Part shown: piece after piece, positions 1 to 7,497 of the stretch | Numbering within the stretch: the stretch's first letter is position 1 | Layout: each line of letters opens with the position of its first letter | Assembly (NCBI GenBank): GCA_947088195.1 | Contig: CAMUFS010000080.1 | Location: 1 to 10,733, forward strand | Source: an uncultured Clostridia bacterium | GTDB lineage: Bacteria; Bacillota; Clostridia; Lachnospirales; Lachnospiraceae | DNA length: 10,733 nucleotides | Reading direction: 5' to 3' | Notes under the pieces: model-generated | What the model saw: only the letters and a program-made list of their open reading frames with translations | The model's database searches: none | Told to the model about the DNA's origin: nothing | Translations under genes and position numbers: made by a program

Positions 1-1
1 T

Positions 2-1192
2 GAAGCTGATTTAAGGCGTTTAGAAGAAGAAGCTCAAAAGCAATTCTCAAATAAATTAGATAAGCAAAATATTCTTTTTGTTGATAGCAAAGCAGAACTG
101 TTTGCCAAAAAATTTGCTAACATCGAAAACATTGAAGCAGAACTTCGCAAATTGAATGAAGAAGGAAATTTGGATGACTTTGTTTTGAAAGCATATACAG
201 AAACGAATGGTCTTTTTGGAAGTGGAACTACCACAGATTTTATTAAAAGGTTGGAAGAAAAATCCCGATTTGACCAAATCTACTATGTTTTAGATACTTT
301 TGGAAGAAATGCTCATTATATTCTTTTGGATGCATTATTAGGTTCTATAGACAGATTGTATGGAAAGCTCTGGAATGATCTCAACTCAAACATTGATATG
401 TTTCGTCAGAAAGCAGAAGATCCCATCGAACTCTCCAGAAAAATTGAAAATTTAAGAGACGAGCTCGATATCATCCAACGTAAAATAGGTAAAGATCTAA
501 GTAACGTAGTACGTAAATATCATGGCGATAATGGTATAATTAGATTAGAAGCGGAAAAGGCAAAAAAAAATTTTTTAAACCATGTGCTGAATATAGACTC
601 CAATTCCAGCATCGCTTTTAACAAATTAGAAAATTATTCAAACGAAATAATAAAACAATTTGAGGATAAATTCAAACAACTTCAAATTCAAATTGTGAAA
701 GAATTTGACGAAAACTTAATCAAATTAACTAATAATAGTGAAATACAATATGAGGACTTAATGCCGGACTTCACAGACGAGACATTTGATAAAATTAAAA
801 AAGATACCGAACCCAAGGCATATGATGAGGAGACAAAACCGGGAACATGTTTTAAAAAATCGCATACATATTCTGTTTATTCACAGCCCAAGCATTTTGA
901 ACTTATAAAAGATAATATTTTAGGGAATGTAGAAATTACAGAAAACAATTTTGTTACGCAACTTCAGGAATTCGTTGATGGTGTTAGAACACTATATGCC
1001 GACGAGCTTTATAAAAATGCGCGATCCAAAGAAGCTGTATTAGATAAAATCCTAGAAGCAAAAGCAACCGCTGAGCAAATGAGGGAAATCATTCAAACTT
1101 TCTCTGAACAAGTAAACAGAATTGATGCCGCATGGTCGGATGTTAATAAAATTAAAGGAGGTATTACAAAAAATGTACAGCACAACAATTAA
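2..1192 (+). CDS. Probable dynamin-like GTPase, C-terminal part (5' truncated by window edge)
   Basis: The frame is open from the left edge, so only the last 396 residues are visible; the first ATG in the window (152) is internal, not the start. The nucleotide-binding motifs (P-loop, DxxG) would lie outside the window. What is seen: a hydrophobic strand followed by a helix (ILFVDSKAELF, fragment residues 24-34), resembling the end of a dynamin-type GTPase domain; then a short segment ending GSGTTTDFIKRLEE, similar in layout to the SG-x-x-x-L-x-x-x-L stretch closing many bacterial dynamin domains; then about 300 residues of mostly charged, helical, coiled-coil-like sequence without a membrane segment. 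Bacterial dynamin-like proteins bind and remodel membranes and often occur in pairs. The next gene overlaps it by 20 nt and has its own ribosome-binding site inside this gene, which implies translational coupling. The dynamin call is a family-level inference from pattern; another large coiled-coil GTPase or ATPase remains possible. Confidence 0.55.
   Translation, partial: EADLRRLEEEAQKQFSNKLDKQNILFVDSKAELFAKKFANIENIEAELRKLNEEGNLDDFVLKAYTETNGLFGSGTTTDFIKRLEEKSRFDQIYYVLDTFGRNAHYILLDALLGSIDRLYGKLWNDLNSNIDMFRQKAEDPIELSRKIENLRDELDIIQRKIGKDLSNVVRKYHGDNGIIRLEAEKAKKNFLNHVLNIDSNSSIAFNKLENYSNEIIKQFEDKFKQLQIQIVKEFDENLIKLTNNSEIQYEDLMPDFTDETFDKIKKDTEPKAYDEETKPGTCFKKSHTYSVYSQPKHFELIKDNILGNVEITENNFVTQLQEFVDGVRTLYADELYKNARSKEAVLDKILEAKATAEQMREIIQTFSEQVNRIDAAWSDVNKIKGGITKNVQHNN
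1154..1161 (+). promoter_or_regulatory. Ribosome-binding site deciding the start of the membrane-hairpin gene
   Basis: AAAGGAGG lies inside the end of the upstream gene, 11 nt before the ATG at 1173. It favours that ATG over the in-frame ATG at 1122, which has no comparable purine run in front of it. A full-strength site within the preceding gene fits translational coupling. Confidence 0.8.
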
Positions 1193-1805
1193 ACCCAAAA
1201 TCAAAGTAATATTCAACGATCTCAAAGATAGAGCTTCTTCTGTTGTCTTGAATTCTACCCATTCCGATGAAGCGTTGAACAGAGTAACAAAATTAGTAAA
1301 TTCTGAGCTTAAAACTCGGAGCAAATCCCTACTAAGCGATATGCTCTTTGCACTCTCCGATAAGCTAATGGAAACAGAGTTCTTTTCCGATATTTCAAGA
1401 CAAAACAAGTTTGATGAAATCAATCTTCGACACGAGATTCTTAGCAAGTATCAGTTTACTCCTAAAACTTTGATAAATTATAAGGAAGTCTCCAAAATCA
1501 TGCAGGCTTCAAAGGTTGGGGGACTAACTCTTATAGCTGGAACAGCAATCGGAATCGGAGCTATTTTAATTGCCGATCGCCCCTTCTCCTCTCTTACTCC
1601 TATTCCAATAAGTATTCTTGTTGTTGCATCTATTGGGACTGCTTTGGCTGACTACTATGTTATTGAATCTAAGAGAAGCAAAAAGAATTTGTCTCTAGCA
1701 ATAAATGATTATTTGATTCAGACAGAACAACAATTCTTGAAATGGTTTGATGAAATCGAGAATTACTTCAATATGAGAATCGAAGAAATTAAGAAATCCA
1801 TGTAA
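1173..1805 (+). CDS. Two-helix membrane-hairpin protein, putative partner of the dynamin-like protein
   Basis: A 210-residue protein I cannot assign to a named family. Residues 1-110 are charged and probably helical. Two hydrophobic segments follow, at about 115-134 and 144-164, separated by a short loop with prolines (DRPFSSLTPIP). The last 45 residues are helical and charged. There is no signal peptide. The layout, long helices flanking a membrane hairpin, recalls the stalk and paddle part of bacterial dynamin-like proteins, so it may supply a membrane anchor to the soluble-looking protein encoded just before it; that is inference from layout and adjacency. The start at 1173 is chosen for its AAAGGAGG site; an upstream in-frame ATG at 1122 would add 17 residues. 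It overlaps the previous gene by 20 nt and ends 10 nt before the ATPase gene, so all three should be co-transcribed. Confidence 0.8.
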   Translation: MYSTTIKPKIKVIFNDLKDRASSVVLNSTHSDEALNRVTKLVNSELKTRSKSLLSDMLFALSDKLMETEFFSDISRQNKFDEINLRHEILSKYQFTPKTLINYKEVSKIMQASKVGGLTLIAGTAIGIGAILIADRPFSSLTPIPISILVVASIGTALADYYVIESKRSKKNLSLAINDYLIQTEQQFLKWFDEIENYFNMRIEEIKKSM

Positions 1806-1815
1806 GGAGGGACTT

Positions 1816-4800
1816 ATGAACAATATTGAATTTACTCCTCAACAAAAGGCATATATGGAAGAATTTAATAGCGACAGTAAAACGATTGGCGATCAGACCG
1901 CAAAATTTCTGAAATTGATTTACCCATCTTATCTTGTAGATAAAAATAATATAGAACCTCACATTGACGAGAAAAGCACAATTCAACTTGAAAGTATGAC
2001 CTTCTTTCGAATCAACAGTTGTACGGCTGATAATGTGGACAAAATCTTTGAAAATGTTAATGAACGCTTTGAAAAGCTATTTACTGCACTGTACTCTATT
2101 GATATTCCAGTTGCCTATGGTCTAATTAGTCGTGATGGTATAACAAACCTTGTTCTCGGAGTGTATTCAAAAACAGATGTAGAATCTGTAAAAGCAATTA
2201 CACAGGGTATGCTTTCTGGAATTGAAATAACAAAAATAACACCGAGCTTCACTGTTACAAATAATAACGAAATACACCATGGTATCCTTGCTGGTATTCC
2301 CTCGTTGTATGTCAAAGAACAAAAACAAACATTTAGCCTTTCATCTATCATGCGTAGCCTGAATGGGCAGAATTACTCTCTTTTATTCATTGCAAAGCCT
2401 GTTTCAAACGATGTAATTTCACAGAATATCTCAGAATTAATTTCTGTGAAGGATAAGGCATTCGCAATAAGTAAAAGAAATATTGTTCGATCGAGTAGTT
2501 TTTCAAAAACAAGCGCCAAAGCCACGAATGTCAATGACACAAAAAATAACATAGCTGGTCCTATTGGAGGCGGAAGCGGTGCGACGGTCGGTGTGATAGC
2601 AGGTGCCCTCTTAGGAACCATTGTTTCTCCGGGTTTAGGAACTGCAGGTGGTGCTGCTATAGGCGGTACTATCGGAGGCGGTTTGGGAACTATTATCGGC
2701 AGTATCGTTGGAAAGGGTGAATCCCACTCCGAGGGATATAGTAACTCAATATCAGAAGCAATAACAGATGGAAAAAGCATTTCTGGCGACATTCAAAATG
2801 GATTTGCTATTGAATTGATGAATTATGCAGACAATGCGATTGAAAGACTTAAGGCTGGCCAGAACAATGGAATTTGGCAGACCGCAATCGTCTATTCTGC
2901 GGAATCAAAGATTTCCAGAAATATTATCCGTGCCTGTTTGAGCGGCGAATTGTCTAAACTTGACGCTGAAAAATTACCTATGCTTGCTTTTGAGCCAAAA
3001 ACCTTTGGAAGAGATGCTTTAAGAATCCCCTCCTTCCTTGAAAACTCTCAGCAAAATCCTTTATGTACCTATATTAACTCCGCTGAACTGGGCCTTTTGT
3101 GTACTGTGCCAACGGAAAGTGTTCCAGATTTTGAATTGAGGCTTGAAAAGAAATTCCCTCTGATTGCAAGTCGATTGGAAAATAATAAAATTCCGATTGG
3201 TAATGTCCTAGATGGTAAAAGACCATTGAATAATATGCCATTTGGATTAAGTGAACAAGACCTTAATAAGCACACATTTGTTTGTGGTATTACAGGAAGT
3301 GGAAAAACTACTACGGTAAAGAAAATCCTTATTGAAGCAAATAAACCATTCCTTGTTATCGAATCAGCAAAAAAGGAATATCGCAATATCGCTGTCGATA
3401 CCATCATATATACTCCTGGAAAACCGGAAATCAATGCTCCAAGAATAAATCCGTTCTATATAATGCCAGGTGTAAGTCCACAAATCCATATTGACTACCT
3501 AAAAGATTTGTTCAATGCTTCGTTCTCGTTCTATGGACCTATGCCTTACATTTTAGAAAAATGTTTACACACAGTATATCGCAACAAAGGATGGGATTTA
3601 ACCCTTGGCTATCATCCGATGCTTATAAACAATAATAGCCCAATAGATTTCTTTAATATAGAACACACAAAAATTCAATATGCAAAGCAGTCTCATAAAT
3701 ATCTTTTCCCCACCATGCAAGAGTTGAAGGATGAAATCTCTCGGTATGTCGAGGAAGAATTGAAGTATGATGGAGAGGTTGCGGGAAATGTTAAAACAGC
3801 AATGAAGGTACGCTTAGAAAATCTTTGTGTAGGAGCTAAAGGATATACGTTTAATACGAGTGAGTTTATTGACTTTGAAAAATTCCTTGATAACAACATC
3901 ATTTTTGAGCTTGAAGGGCTTGCTGATGACTCAGATAAGGCATTCAGTGTTGGATTATTGATTATATTGATCAATGAATATCGCCAAGTTCAAAAAGAAA
4001 TTAGCGGCAATCAACGAATGTCCTTAAATCATCTGCTTGTCATTGAGGAAGCACATCGTCTGCTTAAAAATGTTGATACAGAGCGTTCTACCGAAACTCT
4101 TGGAAATCCAAAAGGAAAAGCAATTGAGCATTTTACAAACATGCTTGCAGAAATGCGTTCTTATGGGCAAGGCGTTATTGTTGCAGAGCAAATTCCTACT
4201 AAGCTCGCACCAGATATAATTAAAAACTCCTCGACTAAGATCGTTCAAAGAATTGTTTCTGCAGATGACCAGCAGACAATCGCAAATACAATCGGAATTT
4301 CCGCTGATGATGCGATTCAACTTGGAACACTTGAAACAGGTTACGCTTTTTGCCACAAAGAAGGTATGGTTCTCCCAACTCCCGTTAAAATATCAGACAA
4401 GTTTTTGGATTCTGATGGTGAAGAAAAAGAGTTAGATCTATTTGTGAGCGACGAGAAGCTTTATAACACTAACAACAATAATAGATTTAATGAAATCAAT
4501 TTAAGTATTATACACAGTTCCTTCGGAGGAGATATTCTGATAAAGCGGAAAATCTTTGCTTTTTTTAACACTCTTATGGTTGAACCGGAATCCGTTGTTG
4601 TTTGTTCCTGTGATAAGCTGATGAAATATGTTACAAACAAAATAAAGCAAAACGACATTCGATTGACCTTTGCAGATGACCCAATGATTTTTGCACACCT
4701 TACAGCCAGGTTCTTGACCGAACTAACTGTTACTATGATGGTTAAAGGTGTATGTCAATCGAAGGTTCTGCCAGAGGATAGTTTTATAGAATTGCTTGAA

Positions 4801-5028
4801 CAAACTTTATATGCACCAACAGATGATAAAATTAGAAGAATCAAAACGATACTACATTCGCTTTATTCCAAGAATTTGACTGGATACGCCCGCACTAATG
4901 TGTCTAAGCTAATATATCGCTCTTTGAAAAAGAATACTGATATTCCTGCTACTATTCGTGAATATTTCATTGACGTTTCTGACCAAACTGTAGCGGAAAT
5001 CGAAAAAATGGTGAAAGGAGATAGGTAA
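1816..5028 (+). CDS. HerA/FtsK-superfamily ATPase (DUF87-like) with internal glycine zipper
   Basis: A 1070-residue hexameric-type motor protein candidate. Residues 1-245 are a mixed alpha/beta region, which may correspond to the N-terminal domain seen in HerA and VirB4-type ATPases but has no motif I can name. Residues 248-301 form a glycine-rich stretch (nt 2557-2718) with repeated small-residue GxxxG spacing typical of glycine zippers that insert into membranes. The motor domain follows: Walker A GITGSGKTTT with Lys497; then IESAKKEYR, matching the iepaKgEyr-like block of bacterial HerA/DUF87 ATPases; Walker B HLLVIEEAH with Glu744/Glu745; and the HerA-type block around 776-830 (MRSYGQGVIVAEQIP, later IVQRIVSADDQQ). 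Residues from about 880 to 1070 are helical and unassigned. HerA-FtsK proteins pump DNA or protein using ATP. Here the membrane-type insert and the downstream toxin suggest transport or membrane action rather than chromosomal DNA processing. RBS AAGGAGGG is at 1804-1811. The superfamily is secure; the substrate is unknown. Confidence 0.9.
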   Translation: MNNIEFTPQQKAYMEEFNSDSKTIGDQTAKFLKLIYPSYLVDKNNIEPHIDEKSTIQLESMTFFRINSCTADNVDKIFENVNERFEKLFTALYSIDIPVAYGLISRDGITNLVLGVYSKTDVESVKAITQGMLSGIEITKITPSFTVTNNNEIHHGILAGIPSLYVKEQKQTFSLSSIMRSLNGQNYSLLFIAKPVSNDVISQNISELISVKDKAFAISKRNIVRSSSFSKTSAKATNVNDTKNNIAGPIGGGSGATVGVIAGALLGTIVSPGLGTAGGAAIGGTIGGGLGTIIGSIVGKGESHSEGYSNSISEAITDGKSISGDIQNGFAIELMNYADNAIERLKAGQNNGIWQTAIVYSAESKISRNIIRACLSGELSKLDAEKLPMLAFEPKTFGRDALRIPSFLENSQQNPLCTYINSAELGLLCTVPTESVPDFELRLEKKFPLIASRLENNKIPIGNVLDGKRPLNNMPFGLSEQDLNKHTFVCGITGSGKTTTVKKILIEANKPFLVIESAKKEYRNIAVDTIIYTPGKPEINAPRINPFYIMPGVSPQIHIDYLKDLFNASFSFYGPMPYILEKCLHTVYRNKGWDLTLGYHPMLINNNSPIDFFNIEHTKIQYAKQSHKYLFPTMQELKDEISRYVEEELKYDGEVAGNVKTAMKVRLENLCVGAKGYTFNTSEFIDFEKFLDNNIIFELEGLADDSDKAFSVGLLIILINEYRQVQKEISGNQRMSLNHLLVIEEAHRLLKNVDTERSTETLGNPKGKAIEHFTNMLAEMRSYGQGVIVAEQIPTKLAPDIIKNSSTKIVQRIVSADDQQTIANTIGISADDAIQLGTLETGYAFCHKEGMVLPTPVKISDKFLDSDGEEKELDLFVSDEKLYNTNNNNRFNEINLSIIHSSFGGDILIKRKIFAFFNTLMVEPESVVVCSCDKLMKYVTNKIKQNDIRLTFADDPMIFAHLTARFLTELTVTMMVKGVCQSKVLPEDSFIELLEQTLYAPTDDKIRRIKTILHSLYSKNLTGYARTNVSKLIYRSLKKNTDIPATIREYFIDVSDQTVAEIEKMVKGDR
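2557..2718 (+). other. Glycine-zipper segment encoded within the ATPase
   Basis: Residues 248-301 of the ATPase are rich in Gly, Ala, Ile, Val and Leu. Glycines recur at about four-residue spacing, giving two hydrophobic stretches split by a small turn (SPGLG). This composition is typical of glycine-zipper membrane domains found in pore-forming or outer-surface proteins. It is unusual in the middle of a HerA-type ATPase, where the N-terminal domain normally leads straight to the motor. The segment could embed the hexamer in a membrane or form a channel lining. Confidence 0.7.
5014..5020 (+). promoter_or_regulatory. Ribosome-binding site supporting a TTG start for the toxin gene
   Basis: AAAGGAG lies inside the last codons of the ATPase gene, 9 nt before TTG at 5030. 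The first in-frame ATG at 5057 has no purine-rich site at the right distance. The weak TTG start and the 1-nt gap to the ATPase stop fit translational coupling that would keep toxin output low and tied to the ATPase. Confidence 0.7.
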
Positions 5029-5029
5029 A

Positions 5030-5743
5030 TTGACTGCTGGAATTGAGTTATTTGCAATGAAACAACTGGAAAAGCCGGATGTGCCAATCAATAACAACGA
5101 GCTTTCAGAATCAAAGGAGTTTTCTAACAATATTGAAAACAACAGAAAAAAACTGATTGAACCACCAGATATTTCTTATATAGAAAAAACATCTCGTTCT
5201 GCACTTTTAGAACAATGTTTTGCTAAAGCGATACAAACAAATGATGTAGTCGATACTCCATCTGAGGGATTAACAGAAGAAGAAAAGGTAAAAATAAAAA
5301 AAGAAACCGGATGGTCAGATGAAATCATCGAGAATATCGAAAATATGAAGCAGTACGAAATATTGAAGAACGCTGGCTTGATTGAGGTAGAAATCAATGG
5401 AAGAAAGTGCTTGATTAAAGAAAATATTGATCTTGATTATACCGACAAAGATGGAATATCCAATAGGGATAGAATTGCTCGTGGATTGGCACCCTTGGAC
5501 AGTAAAACAGGAAAGCCTCTTGAACTACATCATTTAGGTCAAAAAGCTGATTCTCCCCTTATTGAGCTAACGGAAGAAGAACACAGAACTGGTGAATACG
5601 AAGATGGTAAGAAAAATCAAAGTCTGTGGCACGATAATACTGTAGAGACGACCGTCCATGGTGAAGGAAATACTTGGGATCAGGAAAGAAAGGCTCATTG
5701 GAAAGCAAGAGCGGAAAGAGCAAGGAGTGAAAGAAATGGCTAA
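5030..5743 (+). CDS. LHH-type HNH/Endo VII nuclease toxin
   Basis: A 237-residue protein with a C-terminal nuclease domain, read from TTG. The diagnostic block is LELHHLGQ (L166-H167-H168) followed by SPLIEL, H185 in EEEHR and SLWHDN with H201. These are the metal- and phosphate-binding histidines of the LHH branch of the HNH/Endonuclease VII superfamily, used as DNA-cutting toxins in many bacterial conflict systems. The preceding stretch (about 135-164) with DKDGISNRDRIARGLAP is the usual lead-in to this domain. Residues 1-130 are charged and have no LXG or WXG module, RHS repeats, signal peptide or membrane segment, so how it leaves the cell is not shown. It is therefore either a cargo with a short docking region or an intracellular effector. 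The start is 1 nt after the ATPase stop, and it overlaps the immunity gene by 8 nt, the usual toxin-immunity layout. The domain call is strong; DNA rather than RNA as target follows from the family. Confidence 0.85.
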   Translation: MTAGIELFAMKQLEKPDVPINNNELSESKEFSNNIENNRKKLIEPPDISYIEKTSRSALLEQCFAKAIQTNDVVDTPSEGLTEEEKVKIKKETGWSDEIIENIENMKQYEILKNAGLIEVEINGRKCLIKENIDLDYTDKDGISNRDRIARGLAPLDSKTGKPLELHHLGQKADSPLIELTEEEHRTGEYEDGKKNQSLWHDNTVETTVHGEGNTWDQERKAHWKARAERARSERNG

Positions 5744-6137
5744 TATCGTTGATATAATCAATAATCTGCCAGAATTGTTACCGATGAAAGCTGCGACAAC
5801 AACTGATATTATAGATGCTGAATTGCAGTTGAGACTAAGCTTCTCCGACGAATATAAAGAATATTTGTCTACATTCGGTTTTATTATTGCGGATGGCATA
5901 GAATTATCTGGAATTGCTAAATCTGAGCATCGAAACGTCGTTGCTCTCACAAAGGAGGCATGGAAGTTAAATCCTAAAGTTCCTCACAATATGTATGTAA
6001 TTGAAAATACCTACGTTGATGGAATTATTATCTGGCAGGACACTGCTGGATCAATTTATCAAACAAACCCTAACTCTGTACAAAAAAAAATTGCAAACTC
6101 CTTAAAAGATTACATTGTAAATCGAACTAAAAAGTAA
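5736..6137 (+). CDS. SUKH (SMI1/KNR4, YobK-like) immunity protein
   Basis: A 133-residue soluble protein with features of the SUKH superfamily: an N-terminal helix, then the LRLSFSDEYKEYLSTFG block (residues about 29-45), typical of SMI1/KNR4 domains where a helix packs before a conserved glycine; then alternating strands (MYVIENTYVDGIIIW, GSIYQTNP) and a C-terminal helix. Such proteins bind and block cognate nuclease toxins. YobK of Bacillus subtilis, which neutralises the LXG nuclease YobL, is the closest type I can name. The ATG at 5736 is preceded by AAGGAG at 5722-5727. The gene overlaps the toxin end by 8 nt in another frame and is last in the operon, followed by a terminator hairpin. 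Its job is very probably to protect the producer from the LHH nuclease. Confidence 0.83.
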   Translation: MANIVDIINNLPELLPMKAATTTDIIDAELQLRLSFSDEYKEYLSTFGFIIADGIELSGIAKSEHRNVVALTKEAWKLNPKVPHNMYVIENTYVDGIIIWQDTAGSIYQTNPNSVQKKIANSLKDYIVNRTKK

Positions 6138-6149
6138 AAAGGTATACCC

Positions 6150-6193
6150 AAAATCCAGATGGAATCTGTTGGCTAAGATTTCATCTGGATTTT
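6150..6193. terminator. Bidirectional rho-independent terminator between convergent operons
   Basis: Two 18-nt arms (6150-6167 and 6176-6193) are complementary apart from one G-U-type pair at 6162/6181, with an 8-nt loop GTTGGCTA. The arms begin with AAAA and end with TTTT, so transcripts from either strand would end in a U-rich tail. It starts 12 nt after the immunity stop on the + strand and lies 40 nt beyond the stop of the minus-strand LCP gene at 6234, so it can serve both operons. Confidence 0.88.
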
Positions 6194-6233
6194 CTTACTA
6201 TCACGGCAGACGAAGGATCTGGCGATGTTTCCC

Positions 6234-7364
6234 TTACTCTGTTGTCTGCTCCTCTTCCTCCTCGTCCCCAAAAATAAATTTATGCACTTCTTTTGTATTT
6301 GCCTCAAAGTCAATATCCAATATCAACATCTTCTCATAATATGCATTTTCGTGTAATTCATTAAGAGGGATACGAAGCTGTTCCATCTCGCTGGACAATA
6401 CACCTGCTGCAACAGACTTTGTAGCAATCTCCGTCATCTCTAATATGGTAAAATCTGTAGTGATAAGTGGAAGCACTGTCTCCATCACAGAAAGAAGCTC
6501 TGGAAGACTCTTGCTCTTAAATTGATCATAAATCGCATTCAATATCTGGCGCTGTCTGGAGGTTCTTGCAAAATCGTCTGCCTCATTGCCCTTATTCACA
6601 AAACGCACTCTCGCATAACCAGTTGCCTGTGCTCCATTCAGCCAGTGTACTCCCGTGTAGACATCCAGATTCCGATACTTAGGATCCGCGATATAATTTG
6701 ACGTATTTAAAAACTCTGCCTCTGCCTCTGTCATATAGACTGAGACACCACCAAGCTTATCAATGACCTGTGTCAGCTCTGAATAGTTTACCGCTGCATA
6801 CCCATCAATGCACAAATCAAAACTCTTGGCAAATACCTCCTTTAACAGCTTAATACCCCCTGTGCGGTATACGGTATTTAGCTTATTTGGAGAATGGCCC
6901 GGTATTGGCACCAGAATATCTCTCATAAAAGAAGTAAGCTTGATCGCTTTATTATTTAAATCAATCGTCACAACCATCATACTGTCGGAGAGATTGCCGC
7001 TGTCCTTGTCAAGTCCCATAAGCAGAATATTATAAATACCCGCCTCTGCTCTTCCGTCTCCCTCATGATCATTTTCTATGCTGGCTACTGGCAAATGAGT
7101 GTAATCCTCAGGATTCTCCACAGTGGCAAAATACTCTGACGTCATCTCCTGATTATCGGGGGGATTTATGCCGGGATCGTAATTGACCAAGCTCATCAAA
7201 TGATATGCATATGCGATCACACTTAATAATATTACTATAATAATAGCTGAACTAATCATAAACACGCGATACCAAAGCGGTTTTTTCTAAAATTTTCCAA
7301 AAAAACCATTCTTCTTTCCGTCCTTCGTGCTTCTGGGACTTCTGTCCGCTGTTTTCTTATCCAT
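6234..7364 (-). pseudogene. LytR-CpsA-Psr (LCP) family gene, copy 1, interrupted by in-frame TAG at codon 26
   Basis: Read from ATG at 7364-7362, with AAGGAG at 7378-7373, the frame gives 25 codons, a TAG at 7289-7287, then continues open to TAA at 6234. Around the stop, the reading aligns without gaps to the intact neighbour: FGKF, stop, KKPLWYR against LQRFSRKPLWYR. The rest is a normal LCP protein: one membrane helix (IIIVILLSVIAYAYHL), then an extracellular LCP domain with SDSMM, SFMRD, NTVYRTGG and the DDFARTSRQRQ block carrying the phosphate-binding arginines and acidic residues. LCP enzymes transfer teichoic acids or polysaccharides from lipid carriers to peptidoglycan at the outer membrane face. 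Without readthrough, only a product begun downstream, such as GTG at 7265, would be made; it would lack the cytoplasmic tail but keep the helix and domain. I see no good ribosome-binding site for that start. A sequencing error is also possible. Confidence 0.75.
7287..7289 (-). other. Premature amber stop in LCP copy 1
   Basis: The TAG sits in frame between codons for Phe and Lys, at the position where the paralogue has TCA (Ser26). The next codon is AAA against AGA. The upstream frame, ribosome-binding site and downstream domain all remain intact, which points to a recent nonsense change. Confidence 0.85.
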
Positions 7365-7391
7365 GCTCTGTGCTCCTTGTTGTTGATAGTA

Positions 7392-7486
7392 TGTCACCAT
7401 TCAACCTGCACCCATTCTACACATGTACGATTGGAAAAATTTGTACAAACACAGCTCTAATCTGGGGCTAGTTGAATTGTCACCAT
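7392..7486. repeat. Short repeats upstream of LCP copy 1
   Basis: TGTCACCAT occurs directly repeated at 7392-7400 and 7478-7486. Next to these copies are ATTCAAC (7399-7405) and its reverse complement GTTGAAT (7471-7477), so the two motifs are arranged differently at each end. The region lies in the 154-bp gap ahead of LCP copy 1. It may hold a promoter or binding sites, but no convincing -35/-10 pair was found and the function is unknown. Confidence 0.3.
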
Positions 7487-7497
7487 AATAATATTAG

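Noticed and set aside
1122..1172. Earlier in-frame ATG for the membrane-hairpin protein
   Set aside because: It has no Shine-Dalgarno sequence at a useful distance, whereas ATG 1173 follows AAAGGAGG and keeps the overlap with the upstream gene short.
1052..1447. Minus-strand open frame across the dynamin-like/hairpin junction
   Set aside because: Ser/Leu-rich composition typical of antisense readings of AT-rich helical genes, with no recognisable motif.
2373..2792. Open frame on the minus strand, rich in Pro and Ala, opposite the ATPase
   Set aside because: It is the antisense shadow of the glycine-zipper coding region; Gly codons read backwards give Pro and Ala. No ribosome-binding site or family features.
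5057..5059. ATG start for the LHH toxin
   Set aside because: No ribosome-binding site lies before it; TTG at 5030 has AAAGGAG 9 nt upstream and abuts the ATPase stop. The alternative would only remove nine residues.
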